DNA of 64,000 bases from Burkholderia sp. SRS-46. GTDB taxonomy: Bacteria > Pseudomonadota > Gammaproteobacteria > Burkholderiales > Burkholderiaceae. The translations under genes were made by a program, and so were the position numbers. Each line of letters opens with the position of its first letter. Position 1 is the first letter of the stretch. The stretch is taken from assembly GCF_004343775.1 (NCBI RefSeq), contig NZ_PTXL01000001.1, forward strand, positions 558,001 to 622,000, in the 5' to 3' direction. Below, in pieces: positions 8,644-17,883 of this stretch. The notes beneath the pieces were generated by a model, which saw nothing but the letters and a program-made list of their open reading frames with translations, had not been told where the DNA came from and did no database searches.

Positions 8644-9609
8644 ATGATCAAGACGCTAGTTGCCTGTACCGCGCTCTGCGCCGCCGCGACGGCATTCGCG
8701 CAACCAACGGGAACCATCGCGGACTGGGCGGCGTTACCGGCGCACGCGTGGGCCGCGCCGACGCACATGATGCTGATGGATGCGACACGCGCCGGTGGGC
8801 GCATCGTCGCCGTCGGCGAGCACGGCGTCGTATTGCTGTCGGACGACGACGGAAGGACGTGGCGGCAGGCCCATCGCGTCCCGGTGTCGGCGACGTTGTC
8901 GGCGGTCACGTTCAGCGACGCGAAACACGGGTGGGCAGTCGGCCAATGGGGCGCAATTATCGCGACCAGCGACGGCGGCGAATCGTGGACGAAGCAGCAC
9001 ATCGACCTCTCGGCCGACCAGCCGTTGTTTTCGGTCCATTTCACGACCGCCCGGGACGGGATCGCAGTCGGCCTGTGGTCGCTGATGCTGCAGACGCACG
9101 ACGGCGGCAAGACGTGGGCCAAGGTGACGTTGCCGAAGCCGCCGGGCGGCGGCAAGGCGGACCGCAACCTGTACCACGTCTTCGACGATCACCACGGCGC
9201 GCTATACATCGCCGCCGAGCAGGGAACGGTGCTGAAGTCGACCGACGGCGGCACCAACTGGCGCTATCTGCAGACGGGCGGCAAGGGCTCGCTGTGGTCG
9301 GGCGTCGCGATGCCCGATGGCCGGATCGTGGTCGGCGGCCTGCTCGGCAGCCTGTTCCAGAGCAGCGACGGTGGCGCGACGTGGTCGCCACTCGACGCGC
9401 AAACAAGGAGTTCGATCACCGACCTCGTTGCGACCGGAAACGGCCTGCTCGGCGTCGGCCTCGACGGGCTCGTGCTGAAGCAGAAGGCGGGCGCCGCGTC
9501 CTTCGAGGTGGAGCAGCGCCCGGACCGCGCAACGCTGACCGCGGCGCTGTCCGACGCAAGTGGCAAGCCGATCCTGTTCTCGCAGGACGGCGTACTGGCG
9601 GGACGATGA
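8644..9609 (+). CDS. YCF48-like/BNR-repeat beta-propeller protein
   Basis: A 321-residue exported protein with signal peptide (MIKTLVACTALCAAATAFA, cleavage before QPTG). It contains repeated sialidase/BNR-type modules: SDDDGRTW, SDGGESW, HDGGKTW, STDGGTNW and SSDGGATW, spaced about 45 residues apart, consistent with a propeller fold like the photosystem II assembly factor YCF48. Such proteins regularly accompany DUF1302/DUF1329/RND sets and may be a periplasmic assembly or substrate-binding partner. Its stop overlaps a possible ATG of the next gene (ATGA at 9606), suggesting translational coupling. Confidence 0.85.
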   Translation: MIKTLVACTALCAAATAFAQPTGTIADWAALPAHAWAAPTHMMLMDATRAGGRIVAVGEHGVVLLSDDDGRTWRQAHRVPVSATLSAVTFSDAKHGWAVGQWGAIIATSDGGESWTKQHIDLSADQPLFSVHFTTARDGIAVGLWSLMLQTHDGGKTWAKVTLPKPPGGGKADRNLYHVFDDHHGALYIAAEQGTVLKSTDGGTNWRYLQTGGKGSLWSGVAMPDGRIVVGGLLGSLFQSSDGGATWSPLDAQTRSSITDLVATGNGLLGVGLDGLVLKQKAGAASFEVEQRPDRATLTAALSDASGKPILFSQDGVLAGR

Positions 9610-9674
9610 GCCTGGTCGTGCTGCCTGCATGGTTCGACAAGGCATCCGGATGGAAACGAGCGGGACGAGACTCG

Positions 9675-11177
9675 ATGAAAATCGTTGGGACAAGAAAGAT
9701 GGATCCGAAACGCAAACCCGATGCGCAGACCCGGCGCCAGCTGCTTCGCCTGGCGGCGGTGGGCGCCGTGTCGCTGGCGGCAGGCGAGGTGTCGTTGGCG
9801 GAGGGCGCCACCGCGACACCCGCGGAGCGCGACGTGCTGGACGTCGCGATCATCGGCGCGGGCCTCGCGGGGCTCACTGCCGCGCGCGACCTGAGCCGCG
9901 CAGGCTGTACGTCGTTCGTCGTGCTGGAGGCGCGCAACCGTGTCGGTGGACGCACGTACAACCACGATCTGGGGCACGGCGTCGTGTCCGAAGCGGGCGG
10001 CCAGTGGATCGGCCCCGGCCAGACGGCGATCGCCGATCTGGCCCGCGAGCTCGAGGTCGACACCTTTCCGACCTACTACGCGGGCAAGACCGTCGTACTG
10101 GCGGGCGACGCGCGGGTCGCACAGGATCTGCACGGTGGCCTCGGCGGTGACGAAAAGATCAGCGCGAAGCTCGACGAACTGGCGCGCGGCGTGCCGTCCC
10201 GTGCGCCGTGGAACGCGCAGCGCGCGGCGGAGCTCGACAGGCTGACGTACGGCGAATGGCTCGCGCAGCAGGGCGTGAAATACGAGGACGGCTATTTTCT
10301 CGCGCTGGCCGCGAAGCTGTCGCTCGGCGGTGCGCCGGCGCAGCTCGGGCTGCTGCACTACCTGTCGATGATCAACAGTGCGAACTGCAGTCACGACAAG
10401 CTCGAGTCGATCAAGGGCGGTGCGCAGGAAACGCGCTTCGTCGGCGGCTCGCAGGTGCTCTGTACCAAGATGGCGCAACAGCTCGGCGACAAGGTGCGCG
10501 AGTCCCGCCCGGTCCGCAAGATCGTCGGCTGGAATCGCGACGTCGTCGAGGTGCACACGGAGCGCGGCATCGTGCGCGCGCGCCGCGTGATCGTCGCGCT
10601 GAACCCGGCCCTGTGCAACCAGATCGTGTTCGATCCGCCGCTGCCGGAAGGGCGCACGCAACTGCAGCAGCGCTGGCCCGCGAATGCGCCGATGCGCAAG
10701 ACGGTGCATGTGTACGAGCGGCCGTTCTGGCGCGACGACGACTACTGCGGCCAGATCTTCCAGGTCGGCGGCCCGGTGTACATGGCCTACGACAACTCGC
10801 CGCCGGACGGCTCGATCGGCGTGCTGAGCGCGTTCGTCGCGCCGGGCGCGCTGCCGTCGGAGCCGAAGGCGGCGGAGCGGGTGCTGTCGGCAACCTACGC
10901 GAAGGCGTTCGGCGACAAGGCGCTGCGTCCTACGCAGTTCCACGACTTCGACTGGGGCCGCGTCGACCCGTGGACGCTGCAATGCATCCATCCGATTCCC
11001 TCCGGCTTCCTGACGAAGTGGGGCAAGTTCCTGCAGCCCGAGGTGGGGCGGCTGATCTGGTCGGGAACCGAGACGGCCGATATCTGGGCCGGCTCGATGG
11101 ACGGCGCGGTCCGTTCGGGGCACCGGGCGGCGCTGCAGGCGCTCGGCAAGCTGGCACGTCGCCGCGTGGAGGTATGA
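9675..11177 (+). CDS. Tat-exported flavin monoamine oxidase family protein
   Basis: A flavoenzyme of about 500 residues that oxidises an amine. The N-terminus carries a twin-arginine motif (TRRQLLRL) and a hydrophobic stretch, so it is probably exported folded with FAD. The FAD-binding Rossmann motif VAIIGAGLAGLTAARDL is followed by VLEARNRVGGRTY. The C-terminal FAD motif IWSGTETADIWAGSMDGA is typical of the MAO family. Starts at 9606 (ATGA overlap with the previous stop), 9675 and 9699 are all in frame. 9675 puts the Arg pair in the usual Tat position. The cytochrome c gene follows without a gap, so electrons probably pass to cytochrome c rather than O2, as described for NicA2-type nicotine oxidoreductase. 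The amine substrate is unknown. Confidence 0.87.
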   Translation: MKIVGTRKMDPKRKPDAQTRRQLLRLAAVGAVSLAAGEVSLAEGATATPAERDVLDVAIIGAGLAGLTAARDLSRAGCTSFVVLEARNRVGGRTYNHDLGHGVVSEAGGQWIGPGQTAIADLARELEVDTFPTYYAGKTVVLAGDARVAQDLHGGLGGDEKISAKLDELARGVPSRAPWNAQRAAELDRLTYGEWLAQQGVKYEDGYFLALAAKLSLGGAPAQLGLLHYLSMINSANCSHDKLESIKGGAQETRFVGGSQVLCTKMAQQLGDKVRESRPVRKIVGWNRDVVEVHTERGIVRARRVIVALNPALCNQIVFDPPLPEGRTQLQQRWPANAPMRKTVHVYERPFWRDDDYCGQIFQVGGPVYMAYDNSPPDGSIGVLSAFVAPGALPSEPKAAERVLSATYAKAFGDKALRPTQFHDFDWGRVDPWTLQCIHPIPSGFLTKWGKFLQPEVGRLIWSGTETADIWAGSMDGAVRSGHRAALQALGKLARRRVEV

Positions 11178-11858
11178 ATGAAACGGGCAATGATCATCGG
11201 CGCCGTGCTGGCGCTGGCGGGCCTCGCGGGCGCGGGCGCGCTGTACGGGCGGGACATCCTCGACGGGATGCGTTTCGAGAAGGCGATGAGCCAGATCGGC
11301 GAAGCGGAGCAGGCGAACGCCGGCCCGTGGCCGCAGGCGCAGGAGGTCTGCTTCAGTTGTCACGGCACGCGCGGCCAGTCGCTCAATTCCTGGTATCCGT
11401 CGCTGTCCGGCCAGCCTGAAGCGTATCTCGTGACGCAGTTGCGCGCGTTCGCGTCGGACCAGCGCCACAGCGCGTACATGGGGCCGCTCGCAAAGGATCT
11501 CGACGACGCGCACATCAAGGCGCTGGCCGCGTATTTCGCGCGGCAGACCCCGACTCGCAACGAGGACGTACCGCCCGATGCGACGCTCGAGAAACGCGGC
11601 CTGGCCCTGGTCGGGGCGCGAAGCTGCCAGGCGTGCCACGGCGCGACGCTGATGGGCAAGGACCAGACGCCGCGTCTGCTGGGCCAGGGCGAGGCCTATC
11701 TCGCGAACCAGCTCGCCGCGTTCAAGGCGGGCGAGCGCCGCGACCCGAGCGGCGCGATGAATGGCATCGCGGCGACGCTGTCGGACGACGACGTTCGAGC
11801 CCTGGCTCACTACCTGGCCAGTGTCTCGCCCGGGCGCGCGCAGATCGCGGCCAAGTAG
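11178..11858 (+). CDS. Di-haem cytochrome c (c4-like)
   Basis: A 226-residue exported or membrane-anchored c-type cytochrome. An N-terminal hydrophobic helix (AMIIGAVLALAGLAGAGALYG) is followed by two haem-binding motifs, CFSCH and CQACH, each in a domain of about 100 residues, as in cytochrome c4/c553 tandem forms. Each domain has a Met that could act as the sixth ligand (YMGPL and AMNGI regions). It starts one base after the amine oxidase stop and is the natural electron acceptor of that enzyme. It is the last gene of operon A; control element copy 2 follows 120 bases later. Confidence 0.9.
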   Translation: MKRAMIIGAVLALAGLAGAGALYGRDILDGMRFEKAMSQIGEAEQANAGPWPQAQEVCFSCHGTRGQSLNSWYPSLSGQPEAYLVTQLRAFASDQRHSAYMGPLAKDLDDAHIKALAAYFARQTPTRNEDVPPDATLEKRGLALVGARSCQACHGATLMGKDQTPRLLGQGEAYLANQLAAFKAGERRDPSGAMNGIAATLSDDDVRALAHYLASVSPGRAQIAAK

Positions 11859-11976
11859 TTTCAGCAGCACGGCAGCAGGCAGGACGAACCCGCGGCACGC
11901 ACGCGGGCGGCGTGGTTGGATGCAGCCGCAAGCGGGGCGAACGCAGCAAGCCGAAGGGGGTCGGAATGGTGCGCAG

Positions 11977-11994
11977 GACAGGGAATACCCTGTC
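11977..11994 (+). promoter_or_regulatory. Control element copy 2, proximal hairpin/dyad
   Basis: GACAGGG-AATA-CCCTGTC is a perfect 7-bp stem with a 4-base loop followed by TTTTTCTT. By shape it can terminate operon A. It is the best-formed of the three copies and sits 21 bases before the GTCATCATGAC palindrome. Confidence 0.62.
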
Positions 11995-12013
11995 TTTTTC
12001 TTCGTTTGTTATT

Positions 12014-12026
12014 TTGTCATCATGAC
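12014..12026 (+). promoter_or_regulatory. Control element copy 2, GTCAT-C-ATGAC palindrome and possible -35
   Basis: GTCATCATGAC (12016-12026) overlaps TTGTCA (12014-12019). Downstream, CTAACTTTGGTAGTGTGTTC strongly resembles the same region of copies 1 and 3. It is about 205 bases before the saccharopine-dehydrogenase-like gene; apart from this element nothing is recognised in the 370-base gap 11859-12230. Confidence 0.55.
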
Positions 12027-12230
12027 CTAACTTTGGTAGTGTGTTCTATAAATAAGGGCAGGCAGAAAGGGTTCGCGACCCGGGCGGTATCCGGCAGTCA
12101 CGACAGAGGAAGCAGCTTCATACCGCGGTGCGCACCGCACCGCACCGGCTCCGGCCGCCGGCGCACGCCGCGATGTCGATTCACGTCGAATCGACCCGAC
12201 TATCAACTCATCACGTTTCAGGAGACAAGC

Positions 12231-13361
12231 ATGGCCAAGCACCCCGTCGTCGTCTATGGCGCAAGCGGTTACACCGGCATGTTGATCATGGACTGGCTGA
12301 TCGACCAGAACATCCCGTTCACGGCGGTCGCGCGCAATGCGGGCCGCACGAAGGACTTGATGGCGCAGCGCGTCGTGCGCCTCGAATCGGCGGAATACGA
12401 GATCATCGAGGCGGAACACAACGTCGACGCGCTCGTCAACGCGTTCCGCGGCGCGAAGGTGGTGTGCAACACCGTCGGGCCGTTCTTCAATTTCGGCCTC
12501 GCGGCTGTCGAAGCGGCGCTCAAGGCGGGCTGCCACTACCTCGACACGACCGGCGAGCAAGGCTACATCCGCATGGCGCGCGACCAGTTCGGCGAGCTGT
12601 ATCGCCAGGCCGGGCTGCTGCTGTCGCCGTCGAACGCGTACATGTACACGTACGCCGAAATCGCCGCGGAACTGGCGCTCGAGACGCCGGGCATCGACGC
12701 GCTCGAGACCGCGACGCTCACGCGCGGCCCGCGCGGGTCGGCTGGCGTGAGTGTCGGCTCGACCGCGACGATCTTCGAAGGCTATCGTCAGGAATCCTGC
12801 TATCTGTGGGAAAAGAAGCTCACCCCGCATGCGGCGAGCGCGTCGTTCACCGTCGCGTCGCCGGACTTCATGCAGCCGGTGTTCTGCCTGCCGTGGGGCG
12901 GCACGTCGCTGCCGGTCTACTTCGAGCACGATCCGCGCGTGCGCAGCTGCATCTCGTGCGTGGGCTTCTACGACAACAACGTGATGCAGATGGTGCACCA
13001 GTTCGGCCAGAAATGGGACGCCGAATACAAGCACCTGCCGGTCGAGCAGCAGGAAGCGATCCTGAAGCAGGTGGTCGCGTCGACCACGCCGTCGATGCCG
13101 CCGCGTGAGCGCACGACGGTCCAGCGCAGCGTCGATTTCGCGATCGGCCGCGGCCAGTTGAACGCGGTGCGCGCGACGGTGCACGGCATCACGCCGTACA
13201 TCGCGACCGGCGCGATCCAGACGGCGGGCGTGATCAAGCTGCTCGACGGCGAGACCGCGAAGGTGGGCTTCGCATCCGGCTCGAAGGCGTTCGGCCATCG
13301 CTACCTGCTCGGCTTCCTCGAGCAGCGCGGGCTCGCGCGCGCGAACGTCGCGCAGCTTTGA
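12231..13361 (+). CDS. Saccharopine dehydrogenase-like NAD(P)-dependent reductase
   Basis: A 376-residue cytoplasmic protein. The N-terminus is a Rossmann nucleotide-binding domain with VVYGASGYTGMLIMDWL, as in saccharopine dehydrogenase-like and trans-acting enoyl-reductase-like proteins, followed by VVCNTVGPFFNFG and HYLDTTGEQ, both conserved in that family. The rest is less conserved. The preferred ATG has CAGGAGA upstream. It is the first gene of operon B behind control element copy 2. The family includes reductases of lipid and amino-acid intermediates; the specific reaction here is unknown. Confidence 0.8.
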   Translation: MAKHPVVVYGASGYTGMLIMDWLIDQNIPFTAVARNAGRTKDLMAQRVVRLESAEYEIIEAEHNVDALVNAFRGAKVVCNTVGPFFNFGLAAVEAALKAGCHYLDTTGEQGYIRMARDQFGELYRQAGLLLSPSNAYMYTYAEIAAELALETPGIDALETATLTRGPRGSAGVSVGSTATIFEGYRQESCYLWEKKLTPHAASASFTVASPDFMQPVFCLPWGGTSLPVYFEHDPRVRSCISCVGFYDNNVMQMVHQFGQKWDAEYKHLPVEQQEAILKQVVASTTPSMPPRERTTVQRSVDFAIGRGQLNAVRATVHGITPYIATGAIQTAGVIKLLDGETAKVGFASGSKAFGHRYLLGFLEQRGLARANVAQL

Positions 13362-13400
13362 GCGCAGCCGGGCCAGTGCAGACTCAGAGGACTACGCGAA

Positions 13401-14954
13401 ATGGCAATCATTGATTTCTTCGACCGCGGGTGGCGCATCAACCCGCACGGCATCGCCTATATCCAGGACGAACGCAGCCATTCGTTCCAGGAGATCGGCG
13501 AGCTGTCCTGCCGCATCGCCAACGGGCTGCTCGCCGAAGGCTTCGCGAAGGAAACGAAGGCGGCGGTGTGGGCGGACAACGACGTGATCGGGTGGGCTTG
13601 TGCGCTCGGGATGTGGCGCGCGGGGCTGACGTACATCCCGGTCAACGGGCGCAACACGCCGTCGGAGAACCAGTACGTGCTCGACGCGTTCGACTGCGAG
13701 GCGCTGTTCTTCTCGCAGGCGTTCGCGGCGGTGATCGATGCACTGCGCCCGAGCCTGCCGAAAGTGAAGCGCTGGGTCTGCATCGATGCGGAGCTGCCGT
13801 GGGCGCCGTCGCTCGCGACCTGGAGCGCGAGCCAGCCGGCGACGATGCCGCGCGTCGACTACGACATGGACGACGTCGTGACGCTGTCCGCGACGGGCGG
13901 CACGACCGGCGCGCCGAAGGGCGTGATGAACACGCACCGCGCGTTCCAGACGTACTTCGCGCAGTTCATGATCGCGTTCCCGTACGGCACGCAGCGCCCG
14001 GTGAATCTCGCCGCCGCGCCGATGACGCATACCGCGGGGATGCTGTCGCTGCCGTGCACCGCGCGCGGCGGCACGGTGGTCGTGCTGACGAAGCCCGATC
14101 CCGCGCTGCTGCTCGGCGCGATCATGAAGCAGCGGGTCACGGAGTTCTTCCTGCCGCCGACGGTGATCTATCGGCTGCTCGACATTCCCGGCATCGACAA
14201 GCTGGATTTCTCGTCGCTCAAGTATTTCCTGTACGGCGCGGCGCCGATGTCGGTGGAGAAGCTCAAGCGCGCGATCGAGGTGTTCGGCCCGGTGATGGCC
14301 GGCGGCTACGGGCAGACCGAAGCCGCGGCGTCGATTGCCAACATGGCGCCGGCCGAGCATTTCGTCGACGGCAGGATCGCGTCCGACGAGCGGCTGTCGT
14401 CGGTCGGCCGCCCGAACCCGCTGATCCGCGTCGAGATCATGAACGACCAGGGCGAAGCGCTGCCGCAAGGCGAGACGGGCGAGATCTGCGTGCGCGGCGA
14501 CCTGATCATGAAGGGCTACTACAACGCGCCGGACAAGACCGCCGAGACCATCGTCGACGGCTGGCTGCATACGGGCGACATCGGACATCTCGACGCCGAG
14601 GGCTACCTGCACATCACCGACCGCAAGAAGGACATGATCATCAGCGGTGGCTTCAACGTGTACCCGAGCGAAGTCGAGCAGGTGATCTGGTCGCACCCGG
14701 CGGTGCAGGACTGCGCGGTGATCGGCGTGCCCGACGACAAGTGGGGCGAAGCCGTGAAGGCGGTGGTGGAGCTCAACGCGGGCCACACCGTGAGCGCCGA
14801 CGAGCTGGTCGCGCTGTGCAAGGAGAAGCTCGGCTCGGTCAAGGCGCCGAAGAGCGTGGACTTCGTCGCCACGCTGCCGCGCAGCACGGTCGGCAAGGTG
14901 TTGAAGAAGGACCTGCGCGAGCAGTACTGGCAGGGTCGGCAACGCAAGATCTGA
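13401..14954 (+). CDS. AMP-forming acyl-CoA synthetase/ligase
   Basis: A 517-residue member of the ANL superfamily that activates a carboxylic acid with ATP to its CoA thioester. Visible motifs are the phosphate-binding loop SATGGTTGAPKGVMNTH, GGYGQTEAA, the hinge region GYLHITDRKKDMIISGGFN, and the C-terminal catalytic lysine region GKVLKKDLRE. It starts 39 bases after the reductase and is followed by the thiolase after 11 bases. It should feed substrate into the acyl-CoA dehydrogenase and thiolase steps encoded nearby. Whether the acid is aliphatic, aromatic or a side chain cannot be told. Confidence 0.9.
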   Translation: MAIIDFFDRGWRINPHGIAYIQDERSHSFQEIGELSCRIANGLLAEGFAKETKAAVWADNDVIGWACALGMWRAGLTYIPVNGRNTPSENQYVLDAFDCEALFFSQAFAAVIDALRPSLPKVKRWVCIDAELPWAPSLATWSASQPATMPRVDYDMDDVVTLSATGGTTGAPKGVMNTHRAFQTYFAQFMIAFPYGTQRPVNLAAAPMTHTAGMLSLPCTARGGTVVVLTKPDPALLLGAIMKQRVTEFFLPPTVIYRLLDIPGIDKLDFSSLKYFLYGAAPMSVEKLKRAIEVFGPVMAGGYGQTEAAASIANMAPAEHFVDGRIASDERLSSVGRPNPLIRVEIMNDQGEALPQGETGEICVRGDLIMKGYYNAPDKTAETIVDGWLHTGDIGHLDAEGYLHITDRKKDMIISGGFNVYPSEVEQVIWSHPAVQDCAVIGVPDDKWGEAVKAVVELNAGHTVSADELVALCKEKLGSVKAPKSVDFVATLPRSTVGKVLKKDLREQYWQGRQRKI

Positions 14955-14965
14955 GTCGAGGCACC

Positions 14966-16207
14966 ATGAGCCATATCTACATCGCCGGTATCGCGATGAC
15001 CGTGTTCGGTCGTCACTTCGAGCGCAGCATCGAGGATCTCGCGGGCGAGGCGCTGCAAGGCGCGCTGCGCGACGCCGGTTGCCAGGCCGACGCGATCGGC
15101 GCGGCGTTCTATTCAGGCATCACGAACGGCGCGCTGCAAGGGCAGTTGTCGATCCCGGGCCAGGTCGTGTTCAGCAAGATCGGCGTCGAAGGCGTGCCGG
15201 TCTTCAACGTCGAAAATGCGTGCGCGTCCGGCAGCACCGCGGTGCATCTGGCGGTTCAGCATCTGCGGGCCGGCGCGTGCGATGTCGCGCTCGCGCTCGG
15301 CGCGGAGAAGATGAACGTCGCCGACAAGGCGAAGTCGTTCGCGCTGTTCGAGGCGGGGTGGGACGTGTCCCGCGTCGACGAGAACTTCGCGACGCTCGCG
15401 AAGATGGGCGATGGCATCGAGCCGCCGCCCGGTTCGGAATCGGACCGGCCGTACAGCCGCTTCATGAAGATCTATGCGGCGATGTGCCGGTATCACATGC
15501 GGAACTACGGCACGACGCAGCGCCAGATCGCGGCCGTGTCGGCGAAGAATCATCAGCATTCGGTGCACAACCCGCATTCGCAGTTCCGCCAGCCGTTCAC
15601 GATCGACGAGGTGCTCGCCGCCGCGCCGATCACGTATCCGATCACGCTGCCGATGTGCGCGCCGCTGTCGGACGGCGCGGCGGCCGCGATCCTCTGTACC
15701 GAGGAAGGCCTGCGGCGCATCGGCGCCGACCGCAGCCGGTGCATCCGGGTCGCGGCGAGCGTGATTCGCAGCTTCACGCACCGGCGCATCGACGAGCCGG
15801 AGAAGGGCATCGGCCGCCTCGCGGCGCTGCAGGCATACGAGCAGGCCGGTGTGGGGCCGCAGGACATGGACGTCGCTGAAGTCCATGACGCATCCGCGAT
15901 GGGCGAAATCATCCAGACCGAAAACCTCGGCCTCGTCGCGTTCGGCGAGGGCGGCCCGGCGGCCGAGCGCGGCGACTTCACGCTCGGCGGGCGCATTCCG
16001 GTCAATCCTTCCGGCGGGCTTGAATCCAAGGGGCATCCGCTTGGCGCGACGGGGATCGGTCAGCTCTACGAACTGGTCACGCAACTGCGCGGGGAAGCCG
16101 GCGCGCGGCAGGTGCAGGGCGCGCGTCATGCGATCCAGGAGAACGGCGGCGGGCTGCAGGGCGTCGAGGAAGCGGCGCTGGCGATCCATATTCTGAGCAA
16201 GGACTGA
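14966..16207 (+). CDS. Thiolase family protein (SCP2/lipid-transfer type)
   Basis: A 413-residue thiolase. The nucleophilic cysteine is C86 in NVENACASGSTAVH and the catalytic His is H357 in GLESKGHPLGATG. The C-terminal Cys-containing loop of classical degradative thiolases is replaced by QENGGGLQG, as in SCP2-type thiolases acting on branched or side-chain acyl-CoAs. It lies 11 bases after the ligase and 11 bases before the flavin oxidase, so it is part of operon B. It probably cleaves a 3-oxoacyl-CoA formed by this cluster. A polyketide-type or aldolase-partner role is a less likely alternative. Confidence 0.87.
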   Translation: MSHIYIAGIAMTVFGRHFERSIEDLAGEALQGALRDAGCQADAIGAAFYSGITNGALQGQLSIPGQVVFSKIGVEGVPVFNVENACASGSTAVHLAVQHLRAGACDVALALGAEKMNVADKAKSFALFEAGWDVSRVDENFATLAKMGDGIEPPPGSESDRPYSRFMKIYAAMCRYHMRNYGTTQRQIAAVSAKNHQHSVHNPHSQFRQPFTIDEVLAAAPITYPITLPMCAPLSDGAAAAILCTEEGLRRIGADRSRCIRVAASVIRSFTHRRIDEPEKGIGRLAALQAYEQAGVGPQDMDVAEVHDASAMGEIIQTENLGLVAFGEGGPAAERGDFTLGGRIPVNPSGGLESKGHPLGATGIGQLYELVTQLRGEAGARQVQGARHAIQENGGGLQGVEEAALAIHILSKD

Positions 16208-16218
16208 CGGAGGCACGC

Positions 16219-17652
16219 ATGGGCAACGGGACGAAAGTCGGGCAACGCGGGCCGGCGGCGCAAGCGGGCGCGTCCGCGCCGCTTGCGCGCCGGGACGAGG
16301 CAATCCGGGTCGGCGCCGCGCTCGAGCGGTATCGGCCGCTCGGCGGCTGGCTGGAGCGGCCGGACGATCCGCGGCCGCCGCTCGAAGGCGACGTGGACGC
16401 GGACGTGATCGTCGTCGGCGCCGGCTTCGCCGGCCTGTCCACCGCGCTGGAACTGGCCGCGCGCGGCGCGAAAGTTGTGGTGATCGAGCGCGAGTTCGCC
16501 GGCTTCGGCGCGAGTGGGCGCAACGCGGGCTATCTCGCCGGCGGCCAGGGGCTCGAATACGAGCTGTTCATGAAACGCGTGGGGCATGCGCAGGCGCAGC
16601 AGATCGTCGGCTTCTACGACGAAGGCGTCGCCTATGTCGAACGAAAGCTGGCCGAACACGGGATCGACTGCGACTACAACGCATCGGGGATCATCCGCGC
16701 GGGCGTGCATCCGTCGCAGGAAAAGAAGCTGCGCGAGAGCATGCAGACCGGCATCGAACTCGGCTCCCCGGCGCACTTCCTCGACCACGCCGCGATGCGC
16801 GCGCGCGGGATTCCGCCGGCGTTCCTGTTCGGCTGCTACGTGCCGAGCGGCGGCACGCTGGACCCCGGCAAGTACGTGACGGGGTTGCGGCGCGCGGCGC
16901 TGCGCGCGGGCGTGAAGCTCTACGAGAACACGCCGCTGGAGTCGTATGAAGCGGGGCCGATCGTCAAGGCGCGCACCGCGCGGGGCAGCGCGAGCGCGCC
17001 GTTCCTGGTGCTCGCGACCAACGCCTATACGCCGCAGCTCGGCCTGCTCGGCGACAAGGTGGTGCCGCTGCGGGTGTCGGCGATCGAGACCGAGCCGCTG
17101 TCCCCCGCGCAACTGGCGTCGCTGGGCTGGCCGCGCCGCGAAGGGATCGTGACCTCGCACTTCACGATGGAAAGCCATCGCCTGACGGCCCGCAACACGC
17201 TCGTGCTGACGACCAAGCGGCTCCACTACGTCTATGGCGCGCAGACGCCGAACGTGCCGGACCACACCGCGTACCGTGAACTGGTGCGCGCGCTGCATGA
17301 CCGCTTCCCCACGTTGCGCGACGTCGCGGTCCGGTCATGCTGGAGCGGCTACATCTCGTTTGCGTTCGACGCGCTGCCGGTGGTCGGCGAGGCCGGTGAA
17401 CACCGGAACGTGCTGTACACGGCCGGTTGCTCCGGGCACGGCGTCGGTACGCAGTCGCTGATGGGGCAGTTGCTGGCGGAGCGGATTCGCGGCAACGAGC
17501 CTGCGCTGCTCGCGGCGCTGCGCCACAAGACGCCGTCGACGCCGCCTGAACCGCTGCGCTGGTGCGCGGTGAATACGGCGCTGGGCGCCGCGAACCTGCT
17601 CGACGAGCGGGTGAACCGCAAGGCGCGCGCGGCCGCGGCGCGAAGGGGGTAG
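16219..17652 (+). CDS. FAD-dependent oxidoreductase, DadA/PuuB-like
   Basis: A 477-residue flavoprotein of the D-amino-acid-oxidase superfamily. The FAD motif is VIVVGAGFAGLSTALEL, followed by EFAGFGASGRNAGYLAGGQG, which resembles gamma-glutamylputrescine oxidase. The C-terminal region SFDALPVVGE-like (here FAFDALPVVGEAG) and YTAGCSGHGVGTQSLMG complete the fold. No export signal is seen, so it is cytoplasmic. It is the last gene of operon B. With the periplasmic amine oxidase it gives the cluster two distinct amine-oxidising flavoenzymes, strengthening the idea of a nitrogen-bearing substrate. The exact substrate is unknown. Confidence 0.84.
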   Translation: MGNGTKVGQRGPAAQAGASAPLARRDEAIRVGAALERYRPLGGWLERPDDPRPPLEGDVDADVIVVGAGFAGLSTALELAARGAKVVVIEREFAGFGASGRNAGYLAGGQGLEYELFMKRVGHAQAQQIVGFYDEGVAYVERKLAEHGIDCDYNASGIIRAGVHPSQEKKLRESMQTGIELGSPAHFLDHAAMRARGIPPAFLFGCYVPSGGTLDPGKYVTGLRRAALRAGVKLYENTPLESYEAGPIVKARTARGSASAPFLVLATNAYTPQLGLLGDKVVPLRVSAIETEPLSPAQLASLGWPRREGIVTSHFTMESHRLTARNTLVLTTKRLHYVYGAQTPNVPDHTAYRELVRALHDRFPTLRDVAVRSCWSGYISFAFDALPVVGEAGEHRNVLYTAGCSGHGVGTQSLMGQLLAERIRGNEPALLAALRHKTPSTPPEPLRWCAVNTALGAANLLDERVNRKARAAAARRG

Positions 17653-17782
17653 CGGCACGCATGCCGGCGTGGATCGTCGATCACGGCACTCGAGCAGGAA
17701 CGTCCGGCGCACCGGGTCCTGCTTCGTCAATACGGAGGGAGACCGCGTACCCGGCCATGCGGGCCGGTCGTAAGCCGTTTGA

Positions 17783-17811
17783 TGGAAAACGAGACGGGCA
17801 TCGGTTATAGT
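17783..17811 (+). promoter_or_regulatory. Candidate promoter of the second TetR gene
   Basis: TGGAAA (17783-17788) and TATAGT (17806-17811) are 17 bases apart and resemble sigma-70 -35 and -10 boxes. A small hairpin, CCCCGC-GAAAT-GCGGGG (17820-17836), follows before the TetR start. No experimental support is available. Confidence 0.4.
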
Positions 17812-17883
17812 CATCTGCGCCCCGCGAAATGCGGGGGCGATCATATTGACGAGGCCGAGACGCCCATTTGACGACGGAATGCG

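Noticed and set aside
9264-11870. 868-codon open frame on the minus strand
   Set aside because: It lies opposite the propeller, amine oxidase and cytochrome genes, all of which show clear motifs; composition is that of a GC shadow.
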